A stretch of DNA of 64,000 nt from Cordilura impudica (lineage: Eukaryota > Arthropoda > Insecta > Diptera > Scathophagidae). The stretch spans positions 104,418,480-104,482,479 of the forward strand of contig OY821519.1 in assembly GCA_963682025.1 (NCBI GenBank), in the 5' to 3' direction. Numbering within the stretch: the first letter of the stretch is position 1; the number at the start of each line of letters is the position of its first letter. Both the position numbers and the translations under genes were made by a program. Below are positions 14,355-26,186 of the stretch, in pieces. The notes under the pieces were generated by a model. It was not told the origin of the DNA. It was given only the letters and a program-made list of their open reading frames with translations, and did not search any database.

Positions 14355-15143
14355 TTTATACCCTATACCACTATGTGGTTTGGGTATAATGACTTTGTGC
14401 TGCTGTTTGTAACAACCAAAAATATTTGACCTAGACCCATCTTTAATTATACCGATCGAATCAGAATCACTTTTTGAGTTGATTTAGCAATGTCCGTCCG
14501 TCCGTCCGTCCGTACGTCTGTGTGTCCATGTAAAGCTTGTAATCAAACTGAAGGTCGCAAATATGAATATATTTTGATGAAATTTGGTATGTAAGCTTTC
14601 ATCGGCCATGGAATGAACCCTATTGAAATTGGTGAGAATCGGGCCATGTTCAGACCTAGCCCCCATACAAATTACCCCTATGAAATCGACATAAATTGCC
14701 ATAAGATCCAAATTGTCATATAGATCTTACTCAAATTGGGTTTGTATGCGTTCATTACATCCACCAATGAGTAGTCCAAAAATGATCCCTTTGACCCCAT
14801 ATAGAGCTGCTTCCCGATCTTCACTTAAATCTATTAAAAAACAAAAACATTGCACTAATTCTTCTCAAATTTTGTTTGTGTATATATATTTGCAAAATAC
14901 AAAAGACTTTACCAAACATGATCAGGATCGGTCCATTTTTAGACCTAGTACTCATATAGATATAGAATCCGATATGAACTTTTTCATATCTGCAGCCAAA
15001 AAAATTAATAAAAATCCAACTCAAATCTGGTTTTTGCTTATTTTCCATGTCCAGTTAGTTGGGCCTAAGAGATAGGGTTTCTAAACGCATGGTATAGGGC
15101 ATCGTATAGTCGGTCTAGATCGACTATAATTTGCTTACTTGTT
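14355..15143 (-). mobile_element. mini-me/DINE-1-like element, near full length
   Basis: In minus orientation it starts at about 15143 with the acaagtaagc block and the shortened palindrome tagtcggtctagatcgacta (one mismatch). It runs through the (GTCC)n tract at 14489-14515 and ends with the tttataccctataccactat hairpin at 14355. At about 790 bp it matches the copies at 21014 and 25190. The frames at 14484-14711, 14713-15075 and 14821-15048 are repeat-derived. Confidence 0.92.
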
Positions 15144-15296
15144 GATTTTAGATTTGATTTTTGAACAAAAGATTCAAGAGTGTCATTTTCATATTACTTA
15201 ATTTTTTTTTTTTATAGGAGATGACACGTGCGATACCGCCCATTATTAAGAAACTACTCAGATTAATAACTTATGAACTCAGACAAAGTCCCAAGG

Positions 15297-15893
15297 TTTT
15301 TATACCCTATACTTCTATTGGTTTGGGTACAAAGACTTTGTGCTGCTGTTTGTAACTACCAAAAATATTTGAAATAGGCCCATCTTTAATTATACCGATC
15401 CAATCAGAATCACTTTCTGAGTCGATTTAGCGATGTCCGTCCTTCCGTCTGTCCGTCTGTGTGTTCATGTAAATTTTGTAATCAAACTACAGGTTGAAAA
15501 TGTGAACATGTTTTAATGAAATTTGGCAGATAAGCTATTATCGGCCATAGGATGAACGCTATTCAAATTTGTGAAATTCGGTCCATGTTCAGACCTAGTC
15601 CCCATACAAATGGGTTTGTATGTGTTTACTATATCCATTAAGCATTAGTCCAAAAATAATTCCTATAGGGAAAAATTTATTCATAAGCCCCATATAGAGC
15701 TACTTCCCCATCTTCACTTAAATCTATCAAAAACAAAAATATTGAACAGACTTTTTCAAATTTGGTTTGTATATGTTTTTTCAAAATTTAACTGACGTTA
15801 CCAAATATCATCAGGATCGGTCCATTTTTCGACGTAGTCTCCATATAAATATAGCTTCCGGTATGAACTTTTTCATATCTGCAGTCAAAAACG
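15297..15893 (-). mobile_element. mini-me/DINE-1-like element, 5'-truncated
   Basis: The same family as the neighbour at 14355 and in the same orientation, separated by 150 bp. The 3' end (tataccctatacttctattg) has lost the perfect terminal hairpin. The microsatellite is gtccgtccttccgtctgtcc near 15435. It lacks the 5' palindrome and stops at about 15893, where a different repeat family begins. Confidence 0.85.
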
Positions 15894-16590
15894 TTTTGGA
15901 GGGGATTTGGCTGCCTGTCGATAGTCTAATGAACAAGAAACCAGAGTATAGAATTTTCCTAAAGTGATTTTTTTAATTTTAACATATATGAGTAGTGCCG
16001 ATTCAAAATTCGTTATGTTAATTTTATACAACTGAATAAGTGTCTATGATGGCAATAAATTTGTAAAACTGGCTATGTTTGCACTGAAAATATAAATCAA
16101 AAGATATCTATTAATGCGTGATTTTTATTTATTATAGGAAAATGATTCCCTGTGACAATACTTTTCAATCATATGTAGTCATATAAATTCCCAAAACTCC
16201 ATTTCAGCACTAAAAGTTTTTTTTAATCAATTTTCATTCTATAAACATAGCGGACTTTGCAATTTACATATAAGTAATAGGCAGAAATATCTGTTTTTTC
16301 TGTAAACAAAAACAATTAATCTGCTTTGGGGTTAGAAATAATTGATATTTTTTTTTAATTTTAGTTGTTAGTATTTACCTGACGCTGCAGCTTAAATAAG
16401 AATTATTTCCTTTAAAATTCCGATTTCTATCCGTAAATATGTCCAGTCATGAAGTAACTGCAAATCCTCTTATACCCTACGTGGTTTGTGCGGGTGTTTC
16501 TAAGCGAAAATTGTTTTGTGAATATTATTCATAAATCATTACATAAAATTATGATATATTTTCCATAAAATTAATTTAAGGCAAACGGTC
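15894..16590 (+). repeat. Interspersed repeat family A, copy 1 (uninterrupted)
   Basis: Aligns with 22365-22610 plus 23872-24360. Shared blocks include ttggaggggatttggctgcc versus ttggcgaggatttgggtgct, aatttgtaaaactggctatg versus aatttgcaaaactggctaag, tttttatttattatag, tagcggactttg, gtccagtcatg.agtaactgcaaatcc, and attgttcataaatcattaca. The first part may be coding (FGGDL, ending in a stop near 15965), but I do not recognise the protein. This copy acts as the empty site for the LINE insertion in copy 2. Confidence 0.7.
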
Positions 16591-16639
16591 TGACCACTTA
16601 AATTCGATATTTTTTTATATTAATAATTATATTATAAAA

Positions 16640-17370
16640 TATTTTTCTCTATTGGGCGGCATCGGACCAATGGGCATGGCACCTTCCATACAAAGTAAAT
16701 ATAAAATCCCATATATCTGGAGTATTGTAATAGTGGTAGTTTTGGGTGTGGTATAAAAGGGAAAGCCTTGACACTTTGCACGATTCTATAAGATATTAAT
16801 GTGAGTAGTCCAACAAAAATTGGGCGAGATGGGATCAATGGGCGTAGCACATCCTGTATAAAGTAATATGAAGTACTACTATACCGACAGTCTTGAAACT
16901 TTTGACAAGTTAATTAATTGTCAATGTGAGTAGTCGTGCAAAATATGGGCAGAATCGCAAAAATCAAAAATAACCAAATTCAAAATATTCGCAAAACCAA
17001 AAATCGGCAAAAAAAAAAACCAAAAATTGGGAAAATCAAAAACCGCTAAAATCAAAAATCGTCAAAATAAAAAATCGCCAAAATAAAAAATTGCCATACT
17101 ATATTCTTAATTCAAGACCAATAATTAAATGTTGCTAGATTTTATTTGAAAGATCCATGTTCTTCTTATGGGCAGCAATATGTACCTTGGGCCAGAGTAG
17201 GAACGACGAAAAATTTGATAATTCTTGCACCGAATGAAAGACAAAAAATTTTGTATATCAGCAAGCATTGAAATAAAAAAATATAAAAATATAAATATAA
17301 TATAGTTTATCATAAAACATGGCAAAAAGTCTCGCGCTTCGCAACGACCGGGCATACTAGTAATTTATAA
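16640..17370 (-). repeat. Interspersed repeat family B, copy 1 with tandem subunits
   Basis: In minus orientation it begins near 17357 with actagtatgcccggtcgttg and contains repeated blocks of the type tgtatggaaggtgccatgcc and ggactactcacattaatat (near 16670, 16830 and 16925). These match 20728-21013, so this is one family. A/T-rich caaaaatcg-type short repeats fill 16960-17095. No protein-coding sequence was recognised. Confidence 0.62.
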
Positions 17371-18890
17371 AATAACATTATTAAAATTAATATATATGCC
17401 CAAATTATTACCATATATTTAAGTAGAAAAGCCAGAAATGAAGAAACCCTTGTTTGCTTATCTTATATATATTTACGCTGATCCCTGACTCACTGACTGA
17501 CTGACTGATTCTGTAACGCTGAAATAATACACATAGCACTCCCTACAAAGCTATGCGAAACACACAAACAAAATTTAATCTTTCTCATTTTATACAAACC
17601 CACACACAATTTTCTCTCTTCTATGTTACCAACCAGTGCTGCTAATAAAATCTTCTGAAAATCGACAATTTTGGAAACTAAATCGCCAAAATCGTCATTT
17701 TGAAAACAAGAAATTGTCAAGATAATAAAAATAAAACTTTACAAAATATTACAAAAGGAAACAATCAAATTTATTTATATCATTCATATTACGAATATTA
17801 TTACAGCATTGAATATTTCTATATATAAAAATGTATTAGTGGTGAAATTTCAACGAAAAAAATTTAACACAGCAATCAACTAAATAATTTTATTGACATG
17901 TATATATAGCTGAAACATATAATATAGATTTAAAGTATCGCGCAATTGAAACTTAAATCTTAAATAGAGATGCTATTCAAGGTATTTCCGTTTTGAAACG
18001 ACTTGACCCAGAATTAAATCTATACATACTTTGTAATTTCCATTTACACTGAACAAAAACTATCAATTTTCGATAAACAACCCATTAATTGGTAACCCCT
18101 GAAATCGTAATTTTTATACTACTGATAATTTTAAATCTTCAATCATCATTTTTACAAATTTAACAAATCATTTTAACAAATTGCAAAATCGTCGAAATTA
18201 CAATAAGTTGTCAAAATTGGCAAAATTGCAAAATCGTTGAAATTACAATAAGTTGTCAAAATTGGCAACATTTACTAAACTTCTTCGTTTGTCTGTTTTG
18301 TTTTTCATCTCAAAATTGTTTTGTATTGTTAAGAGTACTTTTGCTCAGTTCATTGATGGCCAGCACTTACCAAAGAGCATGCTTTTTTTGATAAATATTT
18401 GAGAAAAAAGAGATCTTCAATGTAGATTTTGTTGTTGTCCAACGTACGATTTCGTTTATAGCTCTGTATTGAAAAGCCTTTGAAAAAATAGTGCAATATT
18501 AAGTTTACAATTTAAATTATTATAAATTTGCATAATTAAATTACATTGTAATTTTAGAAGAGAGGTGGGAAAATATTTTTTTTTTTTTTCACTCATAATA
18601 TTAATTTTTGCATAATATGCTTTTAAAAAAATTTGGACAAACATAAATTACGTTAAAAGGTATATTTAAGATATAAATTTGAAGAATTTATTGAAATTAT
18701 AATGGAAGAATTAAAAGCGATTTTTTTTTTGAAGTAAAACTAATACGCGCGCATTTTTTATTTTTTCTTTTTTAGATTTATACATAACTTTGCAAAAAAT
18801 GTAATTCTCTTTTTTTTCAGTTTACATGTATGATGAAATATGAAATATTTTTTTCTTTTTTGTGTACGTTGGTGTATTGGCGTTTGCATT
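17371..18890. repeat. AT-rich noncoding stretch with a 45-bp tandem duplication
   Basis: No gene was recognised. 18181-18270 holds two copies of a 45-bp unit starting ttgcaaaatcgt(c/t)gaaatt. A gactgactgact tract lies near 17490. The open frame at 17490-17720 (minus) shows no domain. Confidence 0.6.
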
Positions 18891-18893
18891 TCC

Positions 18894-19569
18894 TTAAGGG
18901 GTGGTAGGTTTTAAAACCTTTTTTTGCATTTCTCTTCCTGAATGCACAACATGTCGAGAGTGTTGTGTCAAAATTTTAAGTAAATCAGAACAAAACTTAA
19001 GAAGATACAGCGTTTCCAGCGACCGGCCTCATACGGTATATAGTATACAAATCAGTTTTTAAAAAACTTAAAACCGATTTTCTCGCAAATAAATGTTCGA
19101 AGTCCGTGAACATCTTCTTGACCGATTCTTTTGAAATTTTAGACACTATATCTACACAAAAACCATCAGGTAACCACGAAGTTTTTTTTTTAATTCCATT
19201 TTCTTCCCCATTTTTTAATTCCCGAAATTTTATAGCAAAAATCGTTTTTCACTTCAAAATGCTGCAAAAAAAAAATTGAAAAACTCTTCGTCACTACTTC
19301 AGGAAACATGTCACCTTTTAAACGTATTTTGATTTTTTTTTTCACATGGTCCGGTAACGAGTTATGATGTTCACCGCAAAAGAACAATGCCTCCGGATAT
19401 TGGCTGTCACGGACTTATTTATTAAAATTTTTAGTTGAAAATTTTTACAAAGATTTTTTAAATGTTATGCTATAACGTGTATTCATGTCTTCAAAAGAGA
19501 ATTATGCAATTAATTATTATTATTAACTTTTAAAACCTTTAAACCCCCCCCCCCCCCCACCCCCCTTAA
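18894..19569. mobile_element. TTAA-flanked non-autonomous DNA transposon
   Basis: TTAA at 18894-18897 and at 19566-19569 flank a 668-bp segment. The ends are imperfect inverted repeats: left ggggtggtaggttttaaaac, right (reverse complement) ggggggtggggg..., then ggttttaaaag. A C homopolymer has expanded at 19545-19565. TTAA duplication is typical of piggyBac and Kolobok superfamilies; which one cannot be told. The interior has no supported gene (the 65-codon frame at 19190-19387 has no domain). Confidence 0.62.
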
Positions 19570-20727
19570 GAAACTTCTAGGAACCTTGCTCTTAAACGTT
19601 TTTTTTTTCTATGCTATTCTATTTTTTCTACATTAAAATGGAGTTCGGTTATAACGAACTCGGCGGGACCGGCCAAATTAGTTCGTTATAGACTAAGTTC
19701 GTTATAACCGTAGTATTTTTTGTTTGTTTTGTCCGAAAGGTTTAAAAATTTTTTTAGTTGAATAAGTTTACTTATTTTGATGCATTTTAAAAAGTTATAA
19801 AACATAAATTAAATTATTAAGACTAAAATTACCGAGTTTCTATCAAAATAAAATATTTTTTTAAAATCATATAATATTAAAAACTTCTTATGTATAGAAG
19901 CAGAAAATATAAAGCAAAGGTTGGCTACTGGCAAACTTATGCGAAAATATACATTAAAGGACCTTTTACAAAACTTCATTTGAAAATCGAAGTTTTTGGT
20001 TTGTATTTATTACAACTGTTTTCCGATTTTTTTTTTTTTTTTTTTTAAATTTTAAAAACATTAAAATTAATTTTTTTTAAATATATAAAATGTAGGAAAA
20101 TTTTGAAATGGGAAAAAAAATTTGTTTGTTAAAGTCAAAATAAACGGGAGCCTAGGCGCCACACAATCCACTAGTATTAATATAATTGTGTATTATTAAT
20201 ATTTTTTTTTGCCAATAAATGTGAATTTAAAAATAGAATTGGGAATGCTCGTGTATTGGTAAATAGAATAAAAAAATTTCAATAATATTTCCCATTGCAC
20301 AGTGGCTGCGCCCGTATGACACAAGTAACAATAATATTCTTAACATATTATATTAAATAGTCGCTAATGTCATAAAATTTCTGTATTCTGAATTTTTTTG
20401 ATAATTTATAACGGTGAATTTGAAATGTAAGCAACTAAAATGTGAACACGTATAGAAGTTGTAATTTAGTTATTAAAAGACATAGGAAAACAAAGTGAAA
20501 CTCCCATTCTTAACATACATTTGATAGAAGTGTCTTACTGAAATTATGGAAAATGAAAATTAATATGAATGGTATTGACATTGTTTTTAAGAAACGATAA
20601 GTTAATAAATTACATTTGTGGCTTTATTAAAATATAGATTCTGAAGAAATATAATCTATGAGTATTGGTTAGTTTCCAATCGCAGCGAATGACCGAATTG
20701 GTTTGCAAATGTTAACACATATATATA
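19570..20727. other. AT-rich stretch; hairpin at 19646-19710
   Basis: No gene seen. 19646-19660 (cggttataacgaact) and 19696-19710 (agttcgttataaccg) are perfect inverted 15-mers with a 35-bp GC-richer loop containing another gttcgttata copy. Homopolymer T runs near 20020 and 20190. Confidence 0.6.
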
Positions 20728-21980
20728 GTACTAGATGTTACCCGGTGTGCTTCGCTACAACCGCCCCCTGCCCACCCCCCCCCCCTTCCGAATCATTATG
20801 AAAAAAAAGATATATCACATTTAATATTAACTTTGTGTGGGGGTACCACGCTCATTTGTCTAAACCCTCTCATTTTTTTGTCTGACTACTCACGTTAAAA
20901 ATAGATGACCTGAGACAAATTTGCAAAGCTTTCTCTATCATAGTACTTATTATATATATGATGTTAAAAATTTACCTTGTATGGGAGGCGCCACGCCCAC
21001 TAAAAATATTTATAACAAGTAAGAAAATTATAGTCGGTCTAGACCGACTATACGATACCCTATACCATGCGTTTAGAGACCCTATCTCTCTGGCCCAACT
21101 AACTGGATATAGTAAATAAGCATAAACCAAATTCGAGTGGGATTTTTCTAATTTTTTCGGCTACAGATATGAAAAAGTTCATATCAGTGCTATATATATA
21201 CATATATGTATATGGGGACTAGGACCAAAAATGGACCGATCCTGACCATGTTTGGTAAAGTCTCTTGTATTTTGCAAAAATATATACAAGCAAAATTTGA
21301 GAAGAATCAGTGCAATATTTTTGTTTTTTGATAGATTTAAGTGAAGATCGGGAAGCAGCTCTATATGGGGCCTATGACTAAGAGTTGTCCAATAGGAATT
21401 ATTTTTGGACTACTGATTAATGTATTTAATATATACATACAAACCCAATTTGACTAAGATTTGTATGATAATTTGGATCTTATGGCAATATGTGTTGATT
21501 TCATAGGGGTCATTTGTATGGGGGCTAGGTCTGAACATGGACCGATTCTCACCAATATCAATAGCGTTCATTCCGTGGCCGATATAAGATTACATACCAA
21601 ATTTCATCAAAATACATTCATATTTGCGACCTGCAGTTTGATTACAAGCTTTACATGGCACACAGACGGACGGACGGACGGACGGACGGACGGACGGACA
21701 TCGTTAAATCGAATCAGATGGTGATTCTGATTCGATCGGTATAATTAAAGATGGGTGTTGGTGAAATATTTTTGGTTGTTACAAACAGCAGCACAAAGTC
21801 ATTATACCCAAACCACATAGTGGTATAGGGTATAAAAAGTAAAGCCTGTACCACTCTCATATCCGCAGTAAGACTATGTGAAAATTTCAGGAAGATCAGA
21901 TTAGTAGTTACGGAGATTACCTCCTACAAACAAACAAACACACATTACCTCTTTATTATATTAGTATTATTATATTAGAT
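20728..21980 (+). repeat. Interspersed repeat family B, copy 2, split by a mini-me element
   Basis: The 5' part (20728-21013) starts tactagatgttacccggtgt, contains a run of C near 20770, tgactactcacgtt, and tgtatgggaggcgccacgcc. The 3' part (21838-21980) has gtagttacggagattacctc and ends in a ttagtattattatattag tail. The mini-me copy at 21014-21837 lies between them, so the element was inserted into a pre-existing family B copy. Confidence 0.68.
21014..21837 (+). mobile_element. Full-length mini-me/DINE-1-like (Helentron-type) element
   Basis: The reference copy, about 824 bp. The 5' end (acaagtaagaaaattatag) is followed by a perfect 20-bp palindrome at 21031-21050 (tagtcggtctagaccgacta). 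The subterminal 13-mer ataccctatacca (21055-21067) is the exact reverse complement of tggtatagggtat at 21821-21833. A (GGAC)n tract lies at about 21664-21698. The 3' end contains the ccacatagtgg hairpin. These traits, including a (GTCY)n microsatellite, fit the dipteran mini-me and DINE-1 type of non-autonomous Helentron. The assignment is from memory of those families. Confidence 0.9.
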
Positions 21981-22364
21981 TAATATTGTGCTTTTTTTTA
22001 ATTCTTTAATTCGATATCACAGCTACGTACCGCGACAGAATATTTTCACGACTGTTAGCTATGGAGATTTGGTGCTCTAAAAGAGGTTCAAACTCGGTGA
22101 AATCGCAGTAACTGTTCGACAAAGTAGTCCAATATATTGATTTTTAATGAAATGAAGGTGTATTTCCAATTTAATGCCTCAAAGAAATTCTTTTTGTGAC
22201 AAAATAAAAATGGCGTGAAAGGGATAATCAATGTATCAGAAATAATTGATTATAGCCATATTTGTAGAAGAGGTAATTCATAAGACCACATTGAGCCTGC
22301 TTTGAGCAATGTAGGCATTCCTATAAAATCGGCCAATTTAAATGATGTGATCGGCCTTTTCATG
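21981..22364. other. Unassigned stretch with weak coding signal at its end
   Basis: Mostly noncoding. From about 22290 the plus strand reads NVGIPIKSANLNDVIGLFMK and continues to a stop near 22455 inside family A copy 2. This is coding-like, but I do not recognise the protein. Confidence 0.35.
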
Positions 22365-24360
22365 AAATATTTTGGCGAGGATTTGGGTGCTGTTGGTAGT
22401 CTAAAATATAATGGGTTTTTCAAGAAGAAACAACCTATACCGAAGAAACTTTAATGAATAATGAAAAAGAAACAAGCGTGTAACATTTTGCTAGATTCAT
22501 ATATGTAGATTTAACAACAAATTTGCAAAACTGGCTAAGTTGAAATAAAAAATACAAATTGAAAGATTTGTACTAAATTGCGATTTTATTTATTATAGTA
22601 ATATAAATTTTTGTAACTTAATTTCTCCATTCCAACATGGCTTTCAAAAACGGTGCTCAACTTCAACGAACCTTTTACATCTCACAACAATAGTCAATCG
22701 TGGTTTTCGTCAAAGAAAGCAAACTGACGCAATTTAGACTGATTTCAGCAAGCCGTTTGATAAAGTCAACAATTAACTTCTTATAAAGAAATTACATCTA
22801 ATAGGATTTTCTGATCTTAGCATAAAGTGGATATATTAATATTTAACAAACAGAAAGCAAAATGTAAGTTTTAGTAATATATCTTCGAAAAATAATAACG
22901 TTTTGTCTGGAGTTCCGCAAGGCAGCCATCTTGGACCGCTTTTATTTTCAATATTTATAAATGATTTATCGCAGGTTATTCAGTTTTCAAATATCCTGAT
23001 GTATGCTGACGATGTAAAAGTCTTTATGAGTTATAACCAATATTACGACCATACTTATCTTCAAAATGATTTGAATGATTTGCATTTTAAATTTAATGGA
23101 GCTGAATCTTAAAAAGTGCAAATATATGCGTTTTGTTCGAAAAAGACCAATATCTGTATATTATGTGTTGGGCGGCTTTCAACTGGAAAAAGTCGACAAC
23201 TTCTTAGATCTTGGTGTTTTATTAGATTCAAAGCTTAGTTTTGTTCCTCATATTACAATTACAATAAACAAAGCCAGAGGAGTACTTGGTTTTATAAAAC
23301 GTTGGTCTAAAGAGTGCAACGATCCGTATGTAACAAAAACACTATACACGTCACTTGTGAGACCGATTTCGGAATATGCCTCTATTATATGGGACCCTAT
23401 CTATCTAATTCATATTGATAGCATTGGATCGGTGCAAAAACAATTCCTATTATTGTGTCTTCCCCATTAAATCTTCCATCGTATAACAGCAGACTCACCC
23501 TTGTTAAGCTGCCAACCTTAAAAAGCCGCAGATCTATGCTAAACGTTTCGTTTCTTTTGAACATAACTAATGGCGATGTTTGTTCTGGTTTCCTGATCAA
23601 CAATATTTCATTTAACATCCCCCAGCGGCCAACACGTTTCTTCTCACCTTTATCTGTCCAGTTTTATAGATCAAATTATGCGAGCGGTGATCCGCTTAGA
23701 CGAATGTGTATTGAATTTAATAAGCTTTATAGATTTATTGATTTTTCTTTAAATACAAATGTCATAAAAAGTAAAATATTAAATTATCTGAACACTTTAA
23801 ATTAAATTTTTTAAGGATTTATTCTGTAAGGATTTATTCCATAGATTAATAAATAAATAAATAAATAAATTTCAGGACTAGAAGTTTTAATTGATTTTCA
23901 TTTTATTACCATAGCGGACTTTGGAAAAGTTTAACAACACTTGCTGTAAGCCAAAGAAAAAAAATCAATGTCCACTCTTTAGGAATTAAAATAATAGGAT
24001 TTTTTTTCAATTTTAGTTGTTTGTTATTATCTAGTTAACGCTGTAGCTTAAGAAACTAGTATGTTAAAAATTCCGATTTTTAACCGTAACTATGTCCAGT
24101 CATGCAGTAACTGCAAATCCCCTTATACCCTACAATACTCTGCATTAATTGTGCAGTTGTTTCTAACCGAAACTTATTGGGACTTTGATCAATATTAATT
24201 GACCATTGTAATGTATGAATATTGTTCATAAATCATTACATAAAATTCTTTTAACTTCTCTTAGCTCGGCAAAAGAACATAACATTATGATATATATGAT
24301 TTAAACCAAACGTTCAGGCTACTTAAATGTGATATGTTTTTATACTCTATGCTGATATAA
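22365..24360 (+). repeat. Interspersed repeat family A, copy 2, split by a LINE
   Basis: The left part (22365-about 22610) and right part (about 23872-24360) align to family A copy 1 at 15894-16590. The LINE at about 22611-23871 lies between attatag and ttcaggactagaag. In copy 1 about 70 bp separate the equivalent blocks, so insertion was accompanied or followed by loss of target sequence. The right part is longer than copy 1 because copy 1 has an internal deletion near 16525. Confidence 0.68.
22611..23871 (+). pseudogene. 5'-truncated LINE reverse transcriptase (same family as 29491-32245)
   Basis: Starts inside the RT domain (SPFQHGF) with a stop in the motif-A region (near 22739). The RT core is intact in places: SGVPQGSHLGPLLFSIFIND and the catalytic YADD box near 23005. 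A frameshift near 23095 leads into DLGVLLDSKLSFVPHITI and IKRWSKECNDPYVTKTLYTS. A third frame (23455-23805) gives the conserved C-terminus (NGDVCSGFLINNISF, VPQR-like). The 3' UTR phrase ctgtaaggatttattcca and an (AAAT)n tail at about 23850-23871 match the copy at 29.5 kb. Truncation at the 5' end and a repeat tail are normal for target-primed insertion. Clade (Jockey/CR1-like) not resolved. Confidence 0.87.
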
Positions 24361-25189
24361 GAACCTATACGAGGATAACTATTTAATATTTTTAGAAAAT
24401 ATATGTAAAAAGAAATATCTTTCCATAATTTTTAAAGCAGGTAGGAATGCCTAGATAACCCTAAAACGCATCCACGATAACCTAGTAAGATCCAACTTGA
24501 TATATCCATATTGACAACTGATGTCTACTTTCATATTCATAGAAGCGAGAGACTGTGGTCCGTGTGGTGCTTTCCGAAATACTTTTGTTTAGTTTATGCA
24601 CTTCATCAAAAATCATTAAATGAAAATGTTCACGATTTAACTTAATTTACTAACTCTCGTATGACAAAACGTTCTAACTAAGCACATTTACCATTAAAAA
24701 CTTTAGACTATACGGTGTTACAATTTTCATAATATAAGCCATTATCTTGGAGCACTATAAAAAAATACTGATCAGTTATTTTACTAAAAACCTTTCCATA
24801 AACTATTAGTGTAGGATATCGCGTAATTGGTCTAAGCCAACTATATATATTTGAACTGTTTTTATTGCATAGCCTGAAAACTCTACCAGAAAAGAGTTAA
24901 AATGAAAACAAAACATCATAACAGCTCTAACACCTACAGCAAACACAGGAATAACTACAGTGTAAATTGAAAAGTTATTTTTGTATTTGTTTTATATGCA
25001 AACTTAACAAGGACGTGGCCCCTTTTTTTTATTACACTGATGTAAGTGTAGCAAATAGTAAGTATGGTGGATTGAAGTATACCGCCAATGGTCTGAAATA
25101 TTTATATGTATATATATAATACAGCTTTAGTGACTCCAGGATGTATTGCTTGGATCCAAGTATTTTCAGATTTATTTATTTTTATACCC
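24361..25189. other. AT-rich stretch without recognisable features
   Basis: No open frame of note, no terminal repeats and no match to the other repeats in the window that I could see. Confidence 0.5.
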
Positions 25190-25982
25190 TATATCACTAT
25201 GTGGTTTGGGTATAATGACTTTGTGCTGCTGTTTGTAACTACCAAAAATATTTGAACTAGACCCATCTTTTATTATACCGATCGAATCAGAATCACTATC
25301 TGATTCGATTTAACGATGTCCGTCCGTGTGTCCGTCCGTCCGTCCGTCTGTGTGTCCATGTAAACCTTTTAATCTAACTACAGATCGCAAATATGAGTAT
25401 GTTTTGATGAAATTTGGTATATAAGCTTACATCGGCCACAGAATGAACGCTGTTGAAATTGGTGAAAATCGGTCCATGTTCAGACCTAGCCCTCATACAA
25501 ATGACCACTATGAAATCGACATAAATTGCCATAAGATCCAAATTATCATATAGATCTTACTCAAATTGGGTTTGTATTCGTTTATTACATCCACTAATGA
25601 GTAGTCCAAAAATTATCCCTATGGGACAACCCTTACTCGTAGGCCCCATGTAGAGCTGCTTCCTGATCTGCACTTAAATCTATCAAAAAACAAAAATATT
25701 GCATTGATTCTTTTCAAATTTTGTTTGTACATATTTTTGCAAAATACAAGAGACCTTACCAAACATCATCAGGATCTGCCCATTTTTAGGTTTAGTGCCC
25801 ATATAGATATAGCATCCGATATGAACTTTTTCATATCTGCAGCCAAAAAAATTAAAAATCACACTCAAATTTGGTTTATCCTATTTTCTATGTCCAGTTA
25901 ATTTGGCCTAAGAGATAGGGTATCTAAACACATAGTATAGGGTATCGTATAGTCGGTCTATACCCACTATAATTTTCTTGTT
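25190..25982 (-). mobile_element. mini-me/DINE-1-like element, near full length
   Basis: Minus-oriented copy. The 3' end is tttataccctatatcactat at 25190, with the ccgtccgtccgtccgtctg tract near 25335. The 5' end has ggtatcgtatagtcggtcta near 25940 and a partly decayed palindrome. About 793 bp. The frames at 25683-25901 are repeat-derived. Confidence 0.92.
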
Positions 25983-26096
25983 TATTCATAACTTAGCTAA
26001 TACATAAATATACTTACTAAATATAATTTTTAATAAGCTATAGCAGTTAAGCATATAAGCTATAATTTCACTGGTCTACATATTTAAACAAAAAAA

Positions 26097-26186
26097 CAAG
26101 TAAGAAAATTATATTATCGGTCTAGACCGACTATACGATACCCTGTACCATGCGTTTAGAGACCCTATCTCTCAGGCCCAATTAAT
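26097..26186 (+). mobile_element. mini-me/DINE-1-like element, 5' end only
   Basis: About 90 bp with acaagtaagaaaattatatt, the palindrome-bearing tcggtctagaccga and the gtttagagaccctatctctc block. It breaks directly into the 3'-truncated piggyBac relic, marking a rearrangement junction near 26187. Confidence 0.85.

Noticed and set aside
19190..19387. 65-codon minus-strand frame in the TTAA element
   Set aside because: No domain, low complexity, not conserved by any evidence in hand.
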